Below are positions 9,181 to 18,923 of a stretch of 64,000 nt of DNA, in pieces. Within the stretch, counting starts at the first letter, position 1. Every line of letters begins with the position of its first letter. The position numbers and the translations under genes were made by a program. The notes below the pieces were generated by a model. The model did not search any database and was not told the DNA's origin. It saw only the letters and a list, made by a program, of their open reading frames with translations. Source of the DNA: Aquipseudomonas alcaligenes (GTDB lineage: Bacteria; Pseudomonadota; Gammaproteobacteria; Pseudomonadales; Pseudomonadaceae); NCBI RefSeq assembly GCF_003205495.1, contig NZ_QJRX01000001.1, positions 518,452 through 582,451 of the forward strand, given 5' to 3'.

Positions 9181-10455
9181 ATGAACAGAACCCTCTATAC
9201 CCTGATCCTGCACCTGGCCCTGCCGTTCATCTTCCTGCGCCTGCTGTGGCGCGCCTGGCGTGCGCCGGCCTACGGCAAGCGCATCGGCGAGCGCCTCGCC
9301 ATCGGCCTGCCGGCCTTCAGAACCGGCGGCATCTGGGTCCATGCGGTCTCCCTGGGCGAGAGCATCGCCGCCGCGCCGCTGATCCGCGAGCTGCTGGCGC
9401 GCCATCCCGAGCTGCCGATCACCGTCACCTGCATGACGCCGACCGGTTCCGAGCGCATCCAGGCGCTGTTCGGTTCACGCATCCAGCACTGCTACCTGCC
9501 CTACGACCTGCCCTGGGCCTGCGCGCGTTTCCTCGGTCGCCTGCAGCCGCGCCTGGCGGTGATCATGGAGACCGAGCTGTGGCCCAACCATATCCACGCC
9601 TGTCATCGGCGCGGTATTCCCGTCGCGCTGGCCAATGCGCGTCTGTCCGAGCGCTCGGCGCGTGGCTATGCGCGCTTCTCCCGGTTGACCGCGCCGATGC
9701 TCGCCGAGCTGTCTCTGATCGCCGTGCAGACCGCCGCCGAGGCCGAACGCTTCCGCCAGCTGGGCGCGCGACCCGAGCGGGTCGAGGTGACTGGTTCGAT
9801 CAAGTTCGACCTCAGCGTCGATCCCGAGCTGCCGCATCGCGCCGCCGAGCTGCGTGGGGCCTGGGGTGCGGCGCAGCGGCCGCTGTGGATCGCCGCCAGC
9901 ACCCATGCCGGCGAGGATGAGGTGATCCTGGCGGCTCACCGCCAGCTGCTCGCCGAGCGGCCGGATGCGCTGCTGATTCTGGTGCCGCGCCACCCGGAGC
10001 GTTTCACTCAGGTGTTCGAGCTGTGTCGGCGCGAGGGCTTCACCACGCTGCGTCGCTCCACCGGCGAGGCGCTGGCGGCGGATGTGCAGGTGCTGGTCGG
10101 CGATACCCTGGGCGAGCTACTGTTCCTCTATGCGCTGGCCGACCTGGCCTTCGTCGGCGGCAGCCTGGTCGCCAATGGCGGACACAACCTGCTGGAGCCG
10201 GCGGCGCTGGGCAAGCCGCTGCTGGCCGGCCCGCACCTGTTCAACTTCCTGGAGATCGCCGCCCAGCTGCGCGAGGCCGGCGACCTGCTGGAGGTGGCGG
10301 ATGCCGGGCAGTTGCATGCGGCCTTGCGCCGGCTGTTCGCCAACCCGACCGAGGCGGCGCGGCGGGCGGAGGCCGGGCTGGGCGTGCTGCGTGCCAATCA
10401 GGGCGCGCTGGCGCGCCTGCTGGCCGGGCTGGAGCGCTTGCTGAGTCGAGTGTAG
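9181..10455 (+). CDS. waaA: 3-deoxy-D-manno-octulosonic acid (Kdo) transferase
   Basis: 424 residues, the expected size for a GT30 enzyme. An N-terminal hydrophobic anchor (about residues 5-25) is followed by IWVHAVSLGESIAA, which carries the conserved catalytic-base Glu. Further family landmarks are METELWPNHI, SIKFDL, ASTHAGEDEVIL, VPRHPERF and the donor-site segment NGGHNLLEPAALGKPLLAGPH. It transfers Kdo from CMP-Kdo to lipid IVA at the cytoplasmic face of the inner membrane, an essential step of LPS core synthesis. The last 58 bases overlap the convergent membrane-protein gene. Confidence 0.96.
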   Translation: MNRTLYTLILHLALPFIFLRLLWRAWRAPAYGKRIGERLAIGLPAFRTGGIWVHAVSLGESIAAAPLIRELLARHPELPITVTCMTPTGSERIQALFGSRIQHCYLPYDLPWACARFLGRLQPRLAVIMETELWPNHIHACHRRGIPVALANARLSERSARGYARFSRLTAPMLAELSLIAVQTAAEAERFRQLGARPERVEVTGSIKFDLSVDPELPHRAAELRGAWGAAQRPLWIAASTHAGEDEVILAAHRQLLAERPDALLILVPRHPERFTQVFELCRREGFTTLRRSTGEALAADVQVLVGDTLGELLFLYALADLAFVGGSLVANGGHNLLEPAALGKPLLAGPHLFNFLEIAAQLREAGDLLEVADAGQLHAALRRLFANPTEAARRAEAGLGVLRANQGALARLLAGLERLLSRV

Positions 10456-10970
10456 AGGCCGCGCAGGGCGATGCCGCCGAGCCCCAGGGCCAGGCACGGT
10501 AGCCACACCCAGCGTGCCTCGGAGAGCAGCACCTCCAGGCCGCGTGCGCTGAAGAAGCCCTGGACGAAGGGCGAGACCTCGATCGGTCGCCAGGGCAGGA
10601 AGAAACGCTGCTCGCTCCACGGCCACAACCAGGCCACGCCGAGGCCGCCATCGGTGGCGGCATCCAGCAGGCTGTGCGAGACGGTGGCCAGGGCCAGCCA
10701 GATGAAGGCCCTGAGCGGCCCGCAGCCAAGCAGGCGGCAGCTCAGCGCGGCAAGCATCCCGACGAGGCCGGCAAACAGCAGCGAATGACTGAAGCCGCGG
10801 TGGCCGAAGGCATCGGCGTAGGCGATGCCGAACTTGAAGGCCAGCATGTCGGCGTCCGGCAGCAGGCTGCACAGCAGGCCGGCGAGCAGCAGGCGTGGGG
10901 GGATGACGCGCGGGCCGAGGGCCAGGCCCAGTGCCAGGGTCGGCAGCGGGTGGCTGATCAGGGTGGTCAC
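10398..10970 (-). CDS. YdjM/DUF457-like inner-membrane metal-dependent hydrolase
   Basis: 190 residues from a GTG at 10970 whose GTGA overlaps the upstream stop. Four or so hydrophobic helices carry His/Asp pairs characteristic of the family: LLPDAD near residue 38, GHRGFSHSL near residue 58 and SHSLLDAATDGG near residue 98, which may bind metal. The family is described as membrane-associated and metal-dependent, with no established substrate. The 3' end overlaps the end of waaA on the other strand by 58 bases, so the two transcripts would be complementary there. Confidence 0.82.
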   Translation of the reverse strand: MTTLISHPLPTLALGLALGPRVIPPRLLLAGLLCSLLPDADMLAFKFGIAYADAFGHRGFSHSLLFAGLVGMLAALSCRLLGCGPLRAFIWLALATVSHSLLDAATDGGLGVAWLWPWSEQRFFLPWRPIEVSPFVQGFFSARGLEVLLSEARWVWLPCLALGLGGIALRGLYTRLSKRSSPASRRASAP

Positions 10971-12505
10971 GAGTGTTCGTGCATACGCGCCAACTGGCGC
11001 TCCAGCAGGGAGGGGTAGGGGTCGAGCAGGCGCTCGACGCAGCTGGCACCCTCCGGGCTGGCGATGGCGCGAATGCGCGCACGCTGGCGCAGCAGCGGAT
11101 CATCGGCAACGCTGCGCTGCACCAGCAGCAGGTTGCGGCTGTGCTGGGCCAGGGCCAGGGCGTCCTGGGCTGCCTCGCTGAGCAGCAGTTCGGCCTGGCT
11201 TGGGCTGATCTCCTCGTCACTACGGGTCAGGCCCAGCTGCAGCTGCAGGGTGATGCCGCTGTCGGCCACCTCGATCTGCAGGGCGTGGCCGAGGGCGCGC
11301 ATCAGCTCGCCACAGCACAGGGCGTGGGTCAGGTAGTCCTCGCCGCTGTGCTCGCTGCTGAACAGCATCAGGCTGCTGCCGTCGTTGAGGGTGAACAGCT
11401 TGCCCTGGTACAGCGCCGCAGCCTGCTCCAGGCAGTCGCGATAGCTTTGCAGCAGTTCCAGCAGGCGTGCGCGCGGTAGATGGCGCAGCTGTTCCTGGGC
11501 GCCCAGCTGGATGGCCAGTACGGCACTGCTGATGTGCTGTTGCGGCTCATGGGGCGCGGCGGCTGCCGGGGTGGGCGCGAATTCCGGTGCCGGCATCTCG
11601 GCCTGCAGGTCACGCAGGTCGGCGAAAGGATCGTCTTCGTCATGCTGGGCGACGGCCGCAGGGCGCTGTGCGGGCGGGGCGAGTTCATCGGCGTGGTCGA
11701 CGTCGGCGCGCAGGTCCGGCATGTCGAAGTCGGGTTCGCGCTCTGCCTGCTCGTCGACGAAGTGGTCTTCGTCATCCAGTTCGGCGTAGTGGTGCGGCTC
11801 GGGCTCCGGCTTCTCCGGCACCAGGCGAGCTTGCAGCTGGCGCGCCAGATCGCCGATCTCGTCCTGGCGACCGGCGCCGGGGGCGGGGTCGTCCGGGTCG
11901 CGCAGCCACACGCGCAGCTGCAGCAGCGGGGTGGAGATGTGCCGGCCCAGGCGCAGGCTGAGCGACAGGGCCAGGGCCAGCAGGATCAGGCTGAGCAGGC
12001 CCATGCTCTGCAGGCTGATGGTCATCGGCTGCTGGAACTGCTGCATGTCCAGGCTGATGCGCAGCTGGCCGGCGATCACTTCCTGAAAGGTGATGGGGGT
12101 GGAGTAGAGGCCCTCGGTCTCGCCGAGGATGCTCTGGGTCGGGCGCGAGCCGGCCTCGGCGAGGATGCGGTTGTCCACGCTGTAGATGGCCGCGTGGGCC
12201 ACCAAGGGGTTCTTCGCCAGGTTGCTGAGCAGCACGTTGAGGCTGAGGATGTCGTTGGACACCAGCAGTTCGGTGGCTGAGGCGGCGGTCTGCACGGTCA
12301 GGCTCTGGCCGAGGGCGTCGGCCTGCTGCTGCATGGCCTGCTTGAACTGCATGCCCATGACCCAGGCGTATATCACTAGGGCCAGGGCGACCAGCAGCAG
12401 GCTGTGACTGGCGATGCGCAGGGCCAGCGGTACGCGGCGCTGGCGCAGGGCATTGAACAGCAACAGGAAGAAATTGTCGGGCTTGACCTGGGCGGGCCGG
12501 TTCAC
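10967..12505 (-). CDS. Membrane sensor-like protein with HAMP-type region (serB neighbour)
   Basis: 512 residues from a GTG at 12505, with AGAAGAG upstream. The frame continues to 12589, but that part lacks a ribosome binding site and crowds the divergent serB. A first transmembrane helix lies near residues 29-49, a periplasmic sensor segment of about 120 residues follows, and a second helix (SLILLALALSLSLRLG) precedes a HAMP-like stretch. After an acidic, low-complexity linker comes a C-terminal domain of about 180 residues with a faint cyclase-homology look (KLFTLNDGSSLMLF). No kinase or diguanylate cyclase motif is visible. A serB-adjacent gene of this type is conserved in Pseudomonas. Confidence 0.8.
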   Translation of the reverse strand: MNRPAQVKPDNFFLLLFNALRQRRVPLALRIASHSLLLVALALVIYAWVMGMQFKQAMQQQADALGQSLTVQTAASATELLVSNDILSLNVLLSNLAKNPLVAHAAIYSVDNRILAEAGSRPTQSILGETEGLYSTPITFQEVIAGQLRISLDMQQFQQPMTISLQSMGLLSLILLALALSLSLRLGRHISTPLLQLRVWLRDPDDPAPGAGRQDEIGDLARQLQARLVPEKPEPEPHHYAELDDEDHFVDEQAEREPDFDMPDLRADVDHADELAPPAQRPAAVAQHDEDDPFADLRDLQAEMPAPEFAPTPAAAAPHEPQQHISSAVLAIQLGAQEQLRHLPRARLLELLQSYRDCLEQAAALYQGKLFTLNDGSSLMLFSSEHSGEDYLTHALCCGELMRALGHALQIEVADSGITLQLQLGLTRSDEEISPSQAELLLSEAAQDALALAQHSRNLLLVQRSVADDPLLRQRARIRAIASPEGASCVERLLDPYPSLLERQLARMHEHS

Positions 12506-12651
12506 AGAGCGCGGCTCTTCTCGAATGGAATTGCCGCGCAGTATAACCAGCACCCCCAGGCGGGCAAAGCGCCGCCCGTGCCCTGCCAAGGCTGAAAACG
12601 GTTAGAATGTGCGCCTTTTCGCCGACCCTTTTGTACGCCTGGAGTGAAGCC

Positions 12652-13866
12652 TTGCGCGAAATCGTCCTGATCAACATCACCGGGGAAGATCGCCCGGGCC
12701 TGACCGCGGCCATCACCGGCGTGCTGGCGCAGGGCGGGGTGAACATCCTCGACATCGGCCAGGCGGTGATCCACGACACCCTGTCGTTCGGCATCCTGGT
12801 CGAGATCCCGGACACCGAGCAGGCCTCGTCGGTGCTCAAGGATGTGCTGTTCACCGCCTATAAGCTGGACCAGCAGGTGCGTTTCACCCCCGTGTCGGAA
12901 GATGATTACCAGCAGTGGGTCGGTGGCCAGGGCAAGCCGCGCTACATCGTCACCCTGCTGACGCGCAAGGTCACGGCCGAACAGCTGCAGCGGGTCAGCT
13001 CGATCACCGCCAAGTACGGCCTCAATATCGATCATATCGACCGTCTGTCCGGGCGCATGCCGCTGGACATGCCGGCCGATCAGGGCAAGGGCTGCATCGA
13101 GTTTTCCGTGCGCGGCGAGCCGGCCGATGCCGCCGCGCTGCGTGCCGAGTTCCTCAGCGTGGCCCAGGAACTCAACGTCGACATCGCCTTCCAGCGCGAC
13201 TCGGTGTTCCGCCGCAACCGTCGCCTGGCGGTGTTCGACATGGACTCCACGCTGATCGAGGCCGAGGTCATCGATGAGCTGGCCAAGGCTCACGGTGTCG
13301 GCGAGCAGGTGTCCGAGATCACCGAGCGCGCCATGCGTGGCGAGCTGGACTTCCGCGCCAGCTTCAAGGAGCGCCTGGCGCTGCTGCAGGGGCTGTCCGA
13401 GGATGTGCTGGAGGAAATCGGCGCCTCCCTGCGCCTGACCGAGGGCGCCGAGGTGCTGTTCGCCGAACTCAAGCGCCTGGGTTACAAGACCGCCATCCTC
13501 TCCGGCGGCTTCACCTATTTCGCCAGGCAGCTACAGGCCAAGCTGGGAATCGACTACGTGTTCGCCAACGAGCTGCAGGTCGTCGATGGCAAGGTCACCG
13601 GCCAGGCTGTGGAGCCGATCGTCGATGCCCAGCGCAAGGCCGACCTGCTGCGCGAGTTGGCCGAAAAGGAAGGCCTGCGCCTGGAGCAGACCATCGCCGT
13701 GGGCGACGGCGCCAACGACCTGCCGATGCTCGGCCTGGCCGGTCTCGGCGTGGCCTTCCGCGCCAAGCCGCTGGTCAAGCAGTCGGCCAAGCAGGCGATT
13801 TCCACCCTGGGCCTGGACGGCATTCTCTACCTGCTCGGCTTCCGCGACCGCGACGGCCAGGAGTGA
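12652..13866 (+). CDS. serB: Phosphoserine phosphatase
   Basis: 404 residues from a TTG at 12652 with GGAG seven bases upstream; the protein then begins LREIVLINITGEDRPGL as in other pseudomonads. An in-frame ATG at 12607 would add 15 residues without a good binding site. Two ACT-like regulatory domains (about residues 1-170) precede a HAD phosphatase with FDMDSTLIEAEVIDEL (nucleophile and general acid), SGGFTYF and GDGANDLPML. It removes phosphate from phosphoserine in the last step of serine synthesis. The serB-fimX convergent arrangement is the same as in P. aeruginosa. Confidence 0.96.
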   Translation: MREIVLINITGEDRPGLTAAITGVLAQGGVNILDIGQAVIHDTLSFGILVEIPDTEQASSVLKDVLFTAYKLDQQVRFTPVSEDDYQQWVGGQGKPRYIVTLLTRKVTAEQLQRVSSITAKYGLNIDHIDRLSGRMPLDMPADQGKGCIEFSVRGEPADAAALRAEFLSVAQELNVDIAFQRDSVFRRNRRLAVFDMDSTLIEAEVIDELAKAHGVGEQVSEITERAMRGELDFRASFKERLALLQGLSEDVLEEIGASLRLTEGAEVLFAELKRLGYKTAILSGGFTYFARQLQAKLGIDYVFANELQVVDGKVTGQAVEPIVDAQRKADLLRELAEKEGLRLEQTIAVGDGANDLPMLGLAGLGVAFRAKPLVKQSAKQAISTLGLDGILYLLGFRDRDGQE

Positions 13867-13881
13867 CGGCAGCTGCAATGA

Positions 13882-13909
13882 AAAAAGCCCCGCATCCGCG
13901 GGGCTTTTT
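13882..13909. terminator. Bidirectional rho-independent terminator between serB and fimX
   Basis: AAAAAGCCCCGC and GCGGGGCTTTTT flank a four-base loop. The stem is GC-rich and is followed by T on both strands, so it can end transcripts of both convergent genes. Confidence 0.93.
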
Positions 13910-13920
13910 CTGGTCGCAAC

Positions 13921-15987
13921 TCACTCCTCGCCGGCGGAGAAGTCGTAGTCCATCGACTGGCTGGGGCCCTGCAGGTAGTGGCCCTGGATGTAGTTGACCC
14001 CGGCCTGCCAGAGGGTGGCCAGCACGCTGGCGCTCTCGACGAAGGGCACTATGGTCAGTTTGGCCTGGGCATGCAGGCTGGCCAGCAGGGTCTTCAGTGC
14101 CTCCTGGTTGTCGGCGTTGGACAGGTCCTGGGAGAAGGAGCCGTCCACTTTCACGAAGTCGACGTGCAGGTGCTTGAGCGTGTTGAAGGGGTTCAGTGCG
14201 CAGCCGAACTGGCCGAGGGCGACCTTGCAATGCAGTTCCGCCAGACCCTGGGTGAGCGTCTTGACCTGTTTGAGGTAGGCCACGGCATCCGCCTCGCCAA
14301 TCTGGAATACCAGACAGTCGGAGGGTAGGCGCGCCGCCTTGAGCGCGACACTGAGCCAGGGCAGCAGGGTCTGATCCTGCAGGCTGTTGGCCGACAGGTG
14401 GACGAACAGGCGCGTGTTGTGGCCCTTGCTGCGGTGCTCGGCGAGCAGCTTGATCGAGTTGAGGATCACCCAGCGATCGATCTTTTCCGCCAGCCCTGCG
14501 CCCTTGGCGGCGCTCAGGAAGTCTGCCGCCGGCACTTCCTGGCCCTTGGGGTCGAGCAGGCGCAGCAGCACTTCGTAGTGCTCGTCGCTGTCGCCGCGCA
14601 GGCTGATGATCGGCTGGAACAGCAGGCGGAAGCCGTTGTTCTCCAGGGCCTGCTGGACCATGGCCACCAGGCTGCCGCGGTTGGCGGCGGCAGCCAGCTC
14701 GTCGGCCGGGTTGTAGATCTTGATCGCATTGCCTTCGAGTTCGTCGGCGCAGCGGTGGGCGCGGTCGACGACCTCCTGGGCCTTGCTGGTCTGCTCGCTG
14801 AGACCGGCCACGCCGATCGATAGGGTCGCTTGCACGGTGCGACCGCTGACGTCGAACAGGTGACCCTCGACCTTCTTCAGCAGGCTGCTCAGCGAGTCCT
14901 GGCATTGCTGGGGCGCGACGCCGGGCAGCAGTACGGTGAATACGTCGTCACCGAAGCGGGCCAGCTGGCTGTCATCGCCAAAGTGGCTGCGCAGCAGGTT
15001 GGCCAGATCGGTGAGCAGAAGGTCGATGCCGGCCAGGCCGACTTCCCCGACTTTCTCGTTGTAACGATCCAGGCGGATGTAGGCCAGGCTGGCGATCTGT
15101 CCGTCGTTGACCGCGCGCTGGGCCGCGCCGTCCATCAGCTCGAGGAAGCGTGCGCGGTTGAGCAGGCCGGTGACTAGGTCCTGGCTGCTGATCTCGCGCA
15201 GTTTCTCTTCCAGTTCGGCGTTGTCGCTTTCGGCGCGGATCACCACCTGGATGCAGGGCTCGCCATCGTAGGTCGCCGGCGAGAAGTTCATCCGCGCCTG
15301 GAAACGCTGGCCATTGGGCTTGACCCCACCGCAGCTGAGCTCGGCATTGCCTTCGCCGCTGGCGTAGTTCTTCAGGAAGTCCTTGAATGCGGCCTGATCT
15401 TCGCTGGCGATCAGGTCGATCATCGGCATGCCCTCAAGCTCCTCGGCGTCTTCGTAGTCGAACAGCTTGAGGTAGGCGCGGTTGGCATAGATGTGCATGC
15501 CGTCGTGGACGTAGGTGATGGCGTCCACCGAGCTTTCCAGCAGCAGCTGGCAGCGTTTCTCCGCCTCGCGCAGGGCGACTTCGGCGGCGCGGCGGGCGCG
15601 GCGCTCCTCGAGGTTGGCCAGCTCGCGGTTGGCCACCAGGATCAGGCGCTCGTCGTCACCCTGGGGCAGGGCATCCTGGGCGCCCAGCATCAGCGCTTCG
15701 GTGATGGATTCGGAGTCGTTGTCGGCGACCAGCTGGATCGCCGGGATGTCCTTGGCCTGGCGACGGATCGCGGTGATCGCCTCGCTGGGCTCGAGGTGTT
15801 CGCTGGAAGGTGCGCAGATCAGCAGGTCCCAGCTTTGCTGCAGGGCTTCGGCCAGGTTGTCGCTGGAGGTGACGCGGTGCACTCGGGTCGCGCGCCCGGC
15901 ATTGCGGAACAGGCTGACCAGGCGTTCAGCCTCGTTCTGCGAGTCTTCAAGAATCAGCAGCCGTATGGTTTTTTTTTCGATGGCCAT
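13921..15987 (-). CDS. fimX: FimX-like c-di-GMP receptor with degenerate GGDEF and EAL domains
   Basis: 688 residues from the ATG at 15987; P. aeruginosa FimX has about 691. Order: REC-like domain (LLILEDSQNEAERL), coiled linker, PAS (about residues 140-260), GGDEF-like domain where the active loop reads FGDDVF, and EAL-like domain where EAL reads EVL (YEVLLRLLD). Both substitutions predict loss of catalysis. In P. aeruginosa, FimX uses its degenerate EAL domain to bind c-di-GMP and promotes type IV pilus assembly and twitching. The next gene on the same strand is a PilZ-like protein. Confidence 0.93.
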   Translation of the reverse strand: MAIEKKTIRLLILEDSQNEAERLVSLFRNAGRATRVHRVTSSDNLAEALQQSWDLLICAPSSEHLEPSEAITAIRRQAKDIPAIQLVADNDSESITEALMLGAQDALPQGDDERLILVANRELANLEERRARRAAEVALREAEKRCQLLLESSVDAITYVHDGMHIYANRAYLKLFDYEDAEELEGMPMIDLIASEDQAAFKDFLKNYASGEGNAELSCGGVKPNGQRFQARMNFSPATYDGEPCIQVVIRAESDNAELEEKLREISSQDLVTGLLNRARFLELMDGAAQRAVNDGQIASLAYIRLDRYNEKVGEVGLAGIDLLLTDLANLLRSHFGDDSQLARFGDDVFTVLLPGVAPQQCQDSLSSLLKKVEGHLFDVSGRTVQATLSIGVAGLSEQTSKAQEVVDRAHRCADELEGNAIKIYNPADELAAAANRGSLVAMVQQALENNGFRLLFQPIISLRGDSDEHYEVLLRLLDPKGQEVPAADFLSAAKGAGLAEKIDRWVILNSIKLLAEHRSKGHNTRLFVHLSANSLQDQTLLPWLSVALKAARLPSDCLVFQIGEADAVAYLKQVKTLTQGLAELHCKVALGQFGCALNPFNTLKHLHVDFVKVDGSFSQDLSNADNQEALKTLLASLHAQAKLTIVPFVESASVLATLWQAGVNYIQGHYLQGPSQSMDYDFSAGEE

Positions 15988-16052
15988 GGGGTGTGTTCGG
16001 AGTGCGCCGAAGAACGGGCGCAAAAAGGCGACGGATGGTCTGTCTCGGCAAT

Positions 16053-17864
16053 CTACAGCGACTTCCAGAGTGAGTCAAAGTCTTCCTCGCCGCCCTTGCC
16101 GGGCTCCTGCGCTGCTGTGACCGAGGTCCCGCTCGGCGGTTTTTCTTCGCCTAGCACGCGATATTCGAACTGGCTGAAACTGCCGCTGCCGGCCTGCTTG
16201 CGGCTGAGTATGGCGCGGGTTTCCCTGCCGTTGTGGTTGATCTGTACCTTGTGGCTTTCCTGGAATGGCAGGCGTGGGGTGATCAGCGTGGCCGGGCGCG
16301 AAATCACGCGGATCTCAGGCAGCAGCAGGGCGCGCAGGTACTGGCTGTTCTGCTCGCTCTTGCGCACCAGCTGCACGCCGCAGGGCTGAGCGTGCGGAGC
16401 GATCAGCTCGATGCCCATCTGCGTGCCGCCGCCGCGCACCTGGCGAATCCAGCGCACCACGGCCACGCTCCAGGGTTGGTCGGCGGCGTCCTGGATGCCC
16501 AGCAGTTCGCCGGCCTGCAGCTGCGCGGGGACTTCCCGCGGCCAGCTCAGGCAATAGCCGCCGGGGCTGTGGTTGATGATCGACAGCTCGTAGGACGGGT
16601 AGCTCTCGGACTTGTCCTCGATGCCCGGCTCGCCGTTCTTCGCGGCACTCTTGTACTGGATCTCCTCCAGCGGCATGCCGGGTTCCCAGCGGCTCTCGCG
16701 CTGTGCGTCGAAGGCGCTGGACCAGATGTCCGGCCCGCTCTTGGCTCCGCCAGGGCCGAACTGGGCGCTGCGCGGTGCTTCCGGGTGCTGCAGCAGGTCG
16801 CTGAAGCTGCGTCTACCGGCCAGGTTGAAGTGCAGCGCCGACATGCCAATGCACAGGGTCAGGTTGCCGCGCCCCGGGGTGCGCTGGAAGGTGCGCTCGG
16901 CGATGTCGCCCCAGGCCGAGGCCAGGTGCTGCAGTAGCTCCGGCGACATGCCCTCGGGCACTTGCAGGCGATGCGTGGCGAGTTCGTGTGGCGGCAGCAG
17001 GAGGTATTCCTTGATGGCATCGACCAGGTCATGCGGGTCGAGGCCCAGCAGGTGGTGCAGTTCCGCCTCGCCGAACAGCGACTTGTAGCGCGGCGGACCA
17101 TCCAGCTGCGGGGCGATGACGAACAGGCTGTGCGGCTCGTCGGCCGGCTGCAGGCTAGCGAGTGTACTCCAGTGCTCCAGTGCCTCGGCCAGGCGGGCGA
17201 TGCCGTTCTGACGCAGCTGGTTGCAGCGCGCGCAGCCGAGCAGCAGGGCGCCGATGTAGGCCTGCTCCTGGCTCAGGCTCTGGCCGTTGCGGGCCAGGCC
17301 GTCGCGGACCTGTACCCGCTGCAGACCGTGCTGGCGGGCCAGGCGATGGAGCTGGTGCAGTTCCAGCCAGAGGCCTTCGGGAACCGGGCAGTAAAGCTGG
17401 CTGGCCCGCACCAGTGGCGCGCACAGGCTGTGGCTGGCGCGCTGCAGGGCGACGGTCAGCAGCTGCGGGCGCTCCTTTGCGAAGCGCGGCAGCTCTTCGA
17501 CGATGATCTGCTTGTAGCCGCTGGCCAGGTGGCTCTGCAGCGCTTGGCAGAGGTTGGCTACCTTGCGCGGGCGCTCGTCGAGCACGATGGACTGGTTGAG
17601 GAAGTGGCGTTCCAGGTGGTTGCAGACGAAGTGCACTTCCGGGCGCAGCAGCTCCAGCAGCTGCAGGCGATTGTCCGCAGGGGTGATCAGCTGGTTCAGC
17701 TCGATCAGGCCCTGGTACAGCTGGCGAGCGGTTTCACCGATATTGGCCTTGGGCAGGCCGGCGATCCAGCGCTTCATCTCCCGCGGGCTGGCATCGCAGA
17801 ACGACAGACCTCGCCTGGCGGGGGTGGGGGCGCGCAAGAACAGGTGAGGGCTTTGTTTATCCAT
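16053..17864 (-). CDS. Conserved fimX-adjacent protein with a PilZ-like segment
   Basis: 603 residues. Most of it (1-380) is helical and matches no domain I recognise. The region about 440-500 carries INHSPGGYCLSW, which fits the N-x-S-x-x-G half of the PilZ c-di-GMP site, but I cannot find a convincing RxxxR partner just before it. CARC near residue 215 is a lone CxxC pair. It lies 65 bases upstream of fimX on the same strand, the same arrangement as PA4958-PA4959, so it is probably co-transcribed and connected with c-di-GMP or pilus control. Nucleotide binding is uncertain. Confidence 0.78.
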   Translation of the reverse strand: MDKQSPHLFLRAPTPARRGLSFCDASPREMKRWIAGLPKANIGETARQLYQGLIELNQLITPADNRLQLLELLRPEVHFVCNHLERHFLNQSIVLDERPRKVANLCQALQSHLASGYKQIIVEELPRFAKERPQLLTVALQRASHSLCAPLVRASQLYCPVPEGLWLELHQLHRLARQHGLQRVQVRDGLARNGQSLSQEQAYIGALLLGCARCNQLRQNGIARLAEALEHWSTLASLQPADEPHSLFVIAPQLDGPPRYKSLFGEAELHHLLGLDPHDLVDAIKEYLLLPPHELATHRLQVPEGMSPELLQHLASAWGDIAERTFQRTPGRGNLTLCIGMSALHFNLAGRRSFSDLLQHPEAPRSAQFGPGGAKSGPDIWSSAFDAQRESRWEPGMPLEEIQYKSAAKNGEPGIEDKSESYPSYELSIINHSPGGYCLSWPREVPAQLQAGELLGIQDAADQPWSVAVVRWIRQVRGGGTQMGIELIAPHAQPCGVQLVRKSEQNSQYLRALLLPEIRVISRPATLITPRLPFQESHKVQINHNGRETRAILSRKQAGSGSFSQFEYRVLGEEKPPSGTSVTAAQEPGKGGEEDFDSLWKSL

Positions 17865-18011
17865 TCAGGGGTCAGCGTCTATGCAGGCAGGCGGGCCATC
17901 CCTTTCTGACGAAGGGCTTCCTGTGACTCTAGCAGCATCGTATCGCACTGACAGCCATGCTTTTGTCAGGCAATCCGCAGCATTCGACCCAAGTGGTTTG
18001 CCGGATGTTCC

Positions 18012-18035
18012 GCAGCCGCCCGTTGCGGCGGCTGC
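18012..18035. terminator. GC hairpin after psd, possible weak terminator
   Basis: GCAGCCGCC and GGCGGCTGC form a nine-base-pair stem around CGTTGC, 11 bases beyond the psd stop codon on the minus strand. There is no T-run, so it may only stabilise the 3' end or work with Rho. Confidence 0.45.
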
Positions 18036-18045
18036 GCCACCGGGC

Positions 18046-18909
18046 TCAGGCGCTGCGCGGCAGTGCCAGGGCCTGGCCCATGCGTACCGGGCTGCCGGCA
18101 GCGAGGCCCTCGGCCCATTGCACCTGCTGTGGGCCGAACAGCACGATAGCGGTGGAGCCCAGCTTGAAGCGGCCCAGCTCGCCACCCTTGGCCAGTTCGA
18201 TGGCGGCGCGGGAGGCTGCGTCGTAGCGGGTGGTCTTCAGTTCGCGTTTGGGTGGGGTGACCAGGCCGGCCCAGACCGTCTCGATGCTGGCCACTATCAT
18301 GGCGCCGACCAGCACCACGGCCATCGGCCCGCGCTCGGTGTCGAACAGGCAGACCACTCGCTCGTTGCGGGCGAACAGCTCGGGTACGTTCTCCGCGGTG
18401 GTCTGGTTGACCGAGAACAGCCGGCCCGGCACATAGACCATTTCCCTCAGGGTGCCGGCCAGCGGCATGTGCACGCGGTGGTAGTCCTTGGGCGACAGGT
18501 AGATGGTGGCGAAGTCGCCGCCCATGAAGGGCGCCGCGCGCTCGGCATCGCCGCCGAGCAGTTCCAGAACGCTGAAGCTGTGGCCCTTGGCCTGGAAGCA
18601 GCGGCCCTGTTCGATCGGGCCGAGCTGGCTGACCGCGCCGTCGGCCGGGCAGAGGATGGCGCCGGGGGCTTCATCCAGCGGGCGGGCACCGTCCTTCAGG
18701 GCTCGGGTGAAAAAGGCGTTGAAGTGCTCGTAGGCGGTCAGGTCCTCGACCTGGGTCTCGGCCATGTTCACCTGGTACTGCCTGGCGAACCAGCCGATCA
18801 GGCGATCCTTGAACCAGGCGGCACGGCACTCGGCGGCGCAGCCGATCAGGCGCGACAGCAGGTGGTGCGGCAGCAGGTACTGGCTGAGGATAAACAGGCG
18901 CTCTTTCAT
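18046..18909 (-). CDS. psd: Phosphatidylserine decarboxylase proenzyme
   Basis: 287 residues from the ATG at 18909 ([20 protein letters not shown], as in other pseudomonads). An ATG at 18924 that overlaps the rhdA stop would add five residues. [11 protein letters not shown] near the C-terminus contains the LGST site, where self-cleavage creates the pyruvoyl group on the small subunit; YHRVHMP and [11 protein letters not shown] are further family signatures. It decarboxylates phosphatidylserine to phosphatidylethanolamine at the inner membrane. It lies directly downstream of rhdA on the same strand. Confidence 0.95.
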   Translation of the reverse strand: MKERLFILSQYLLPHHLLSRLIGCAAECRAAWFKDRLIGWFARQYQVNMAETQVEDLTAYEHFNAFFTRALKDGARPLDEAPGAILCPADGAVSQLGPIEQGRCFQAKGHSFSVLELLGGDAERAAPFMGGDFATIYLSPKDYHRVHMPLAGTLREMVYVPGRLFSVNQTTAENVPELFARNERVVCLFDTERGPMAVVLVGAMIVASIETVWAGLVTPPKRELKTTRYDAASRAAIELAKGGELGRFKLGSTAIVLFGPQQVQWAEGLAAGSPVRMGQALALPRSA

Positions 18910-18923
18910 CGGTTTTCCTTGCA

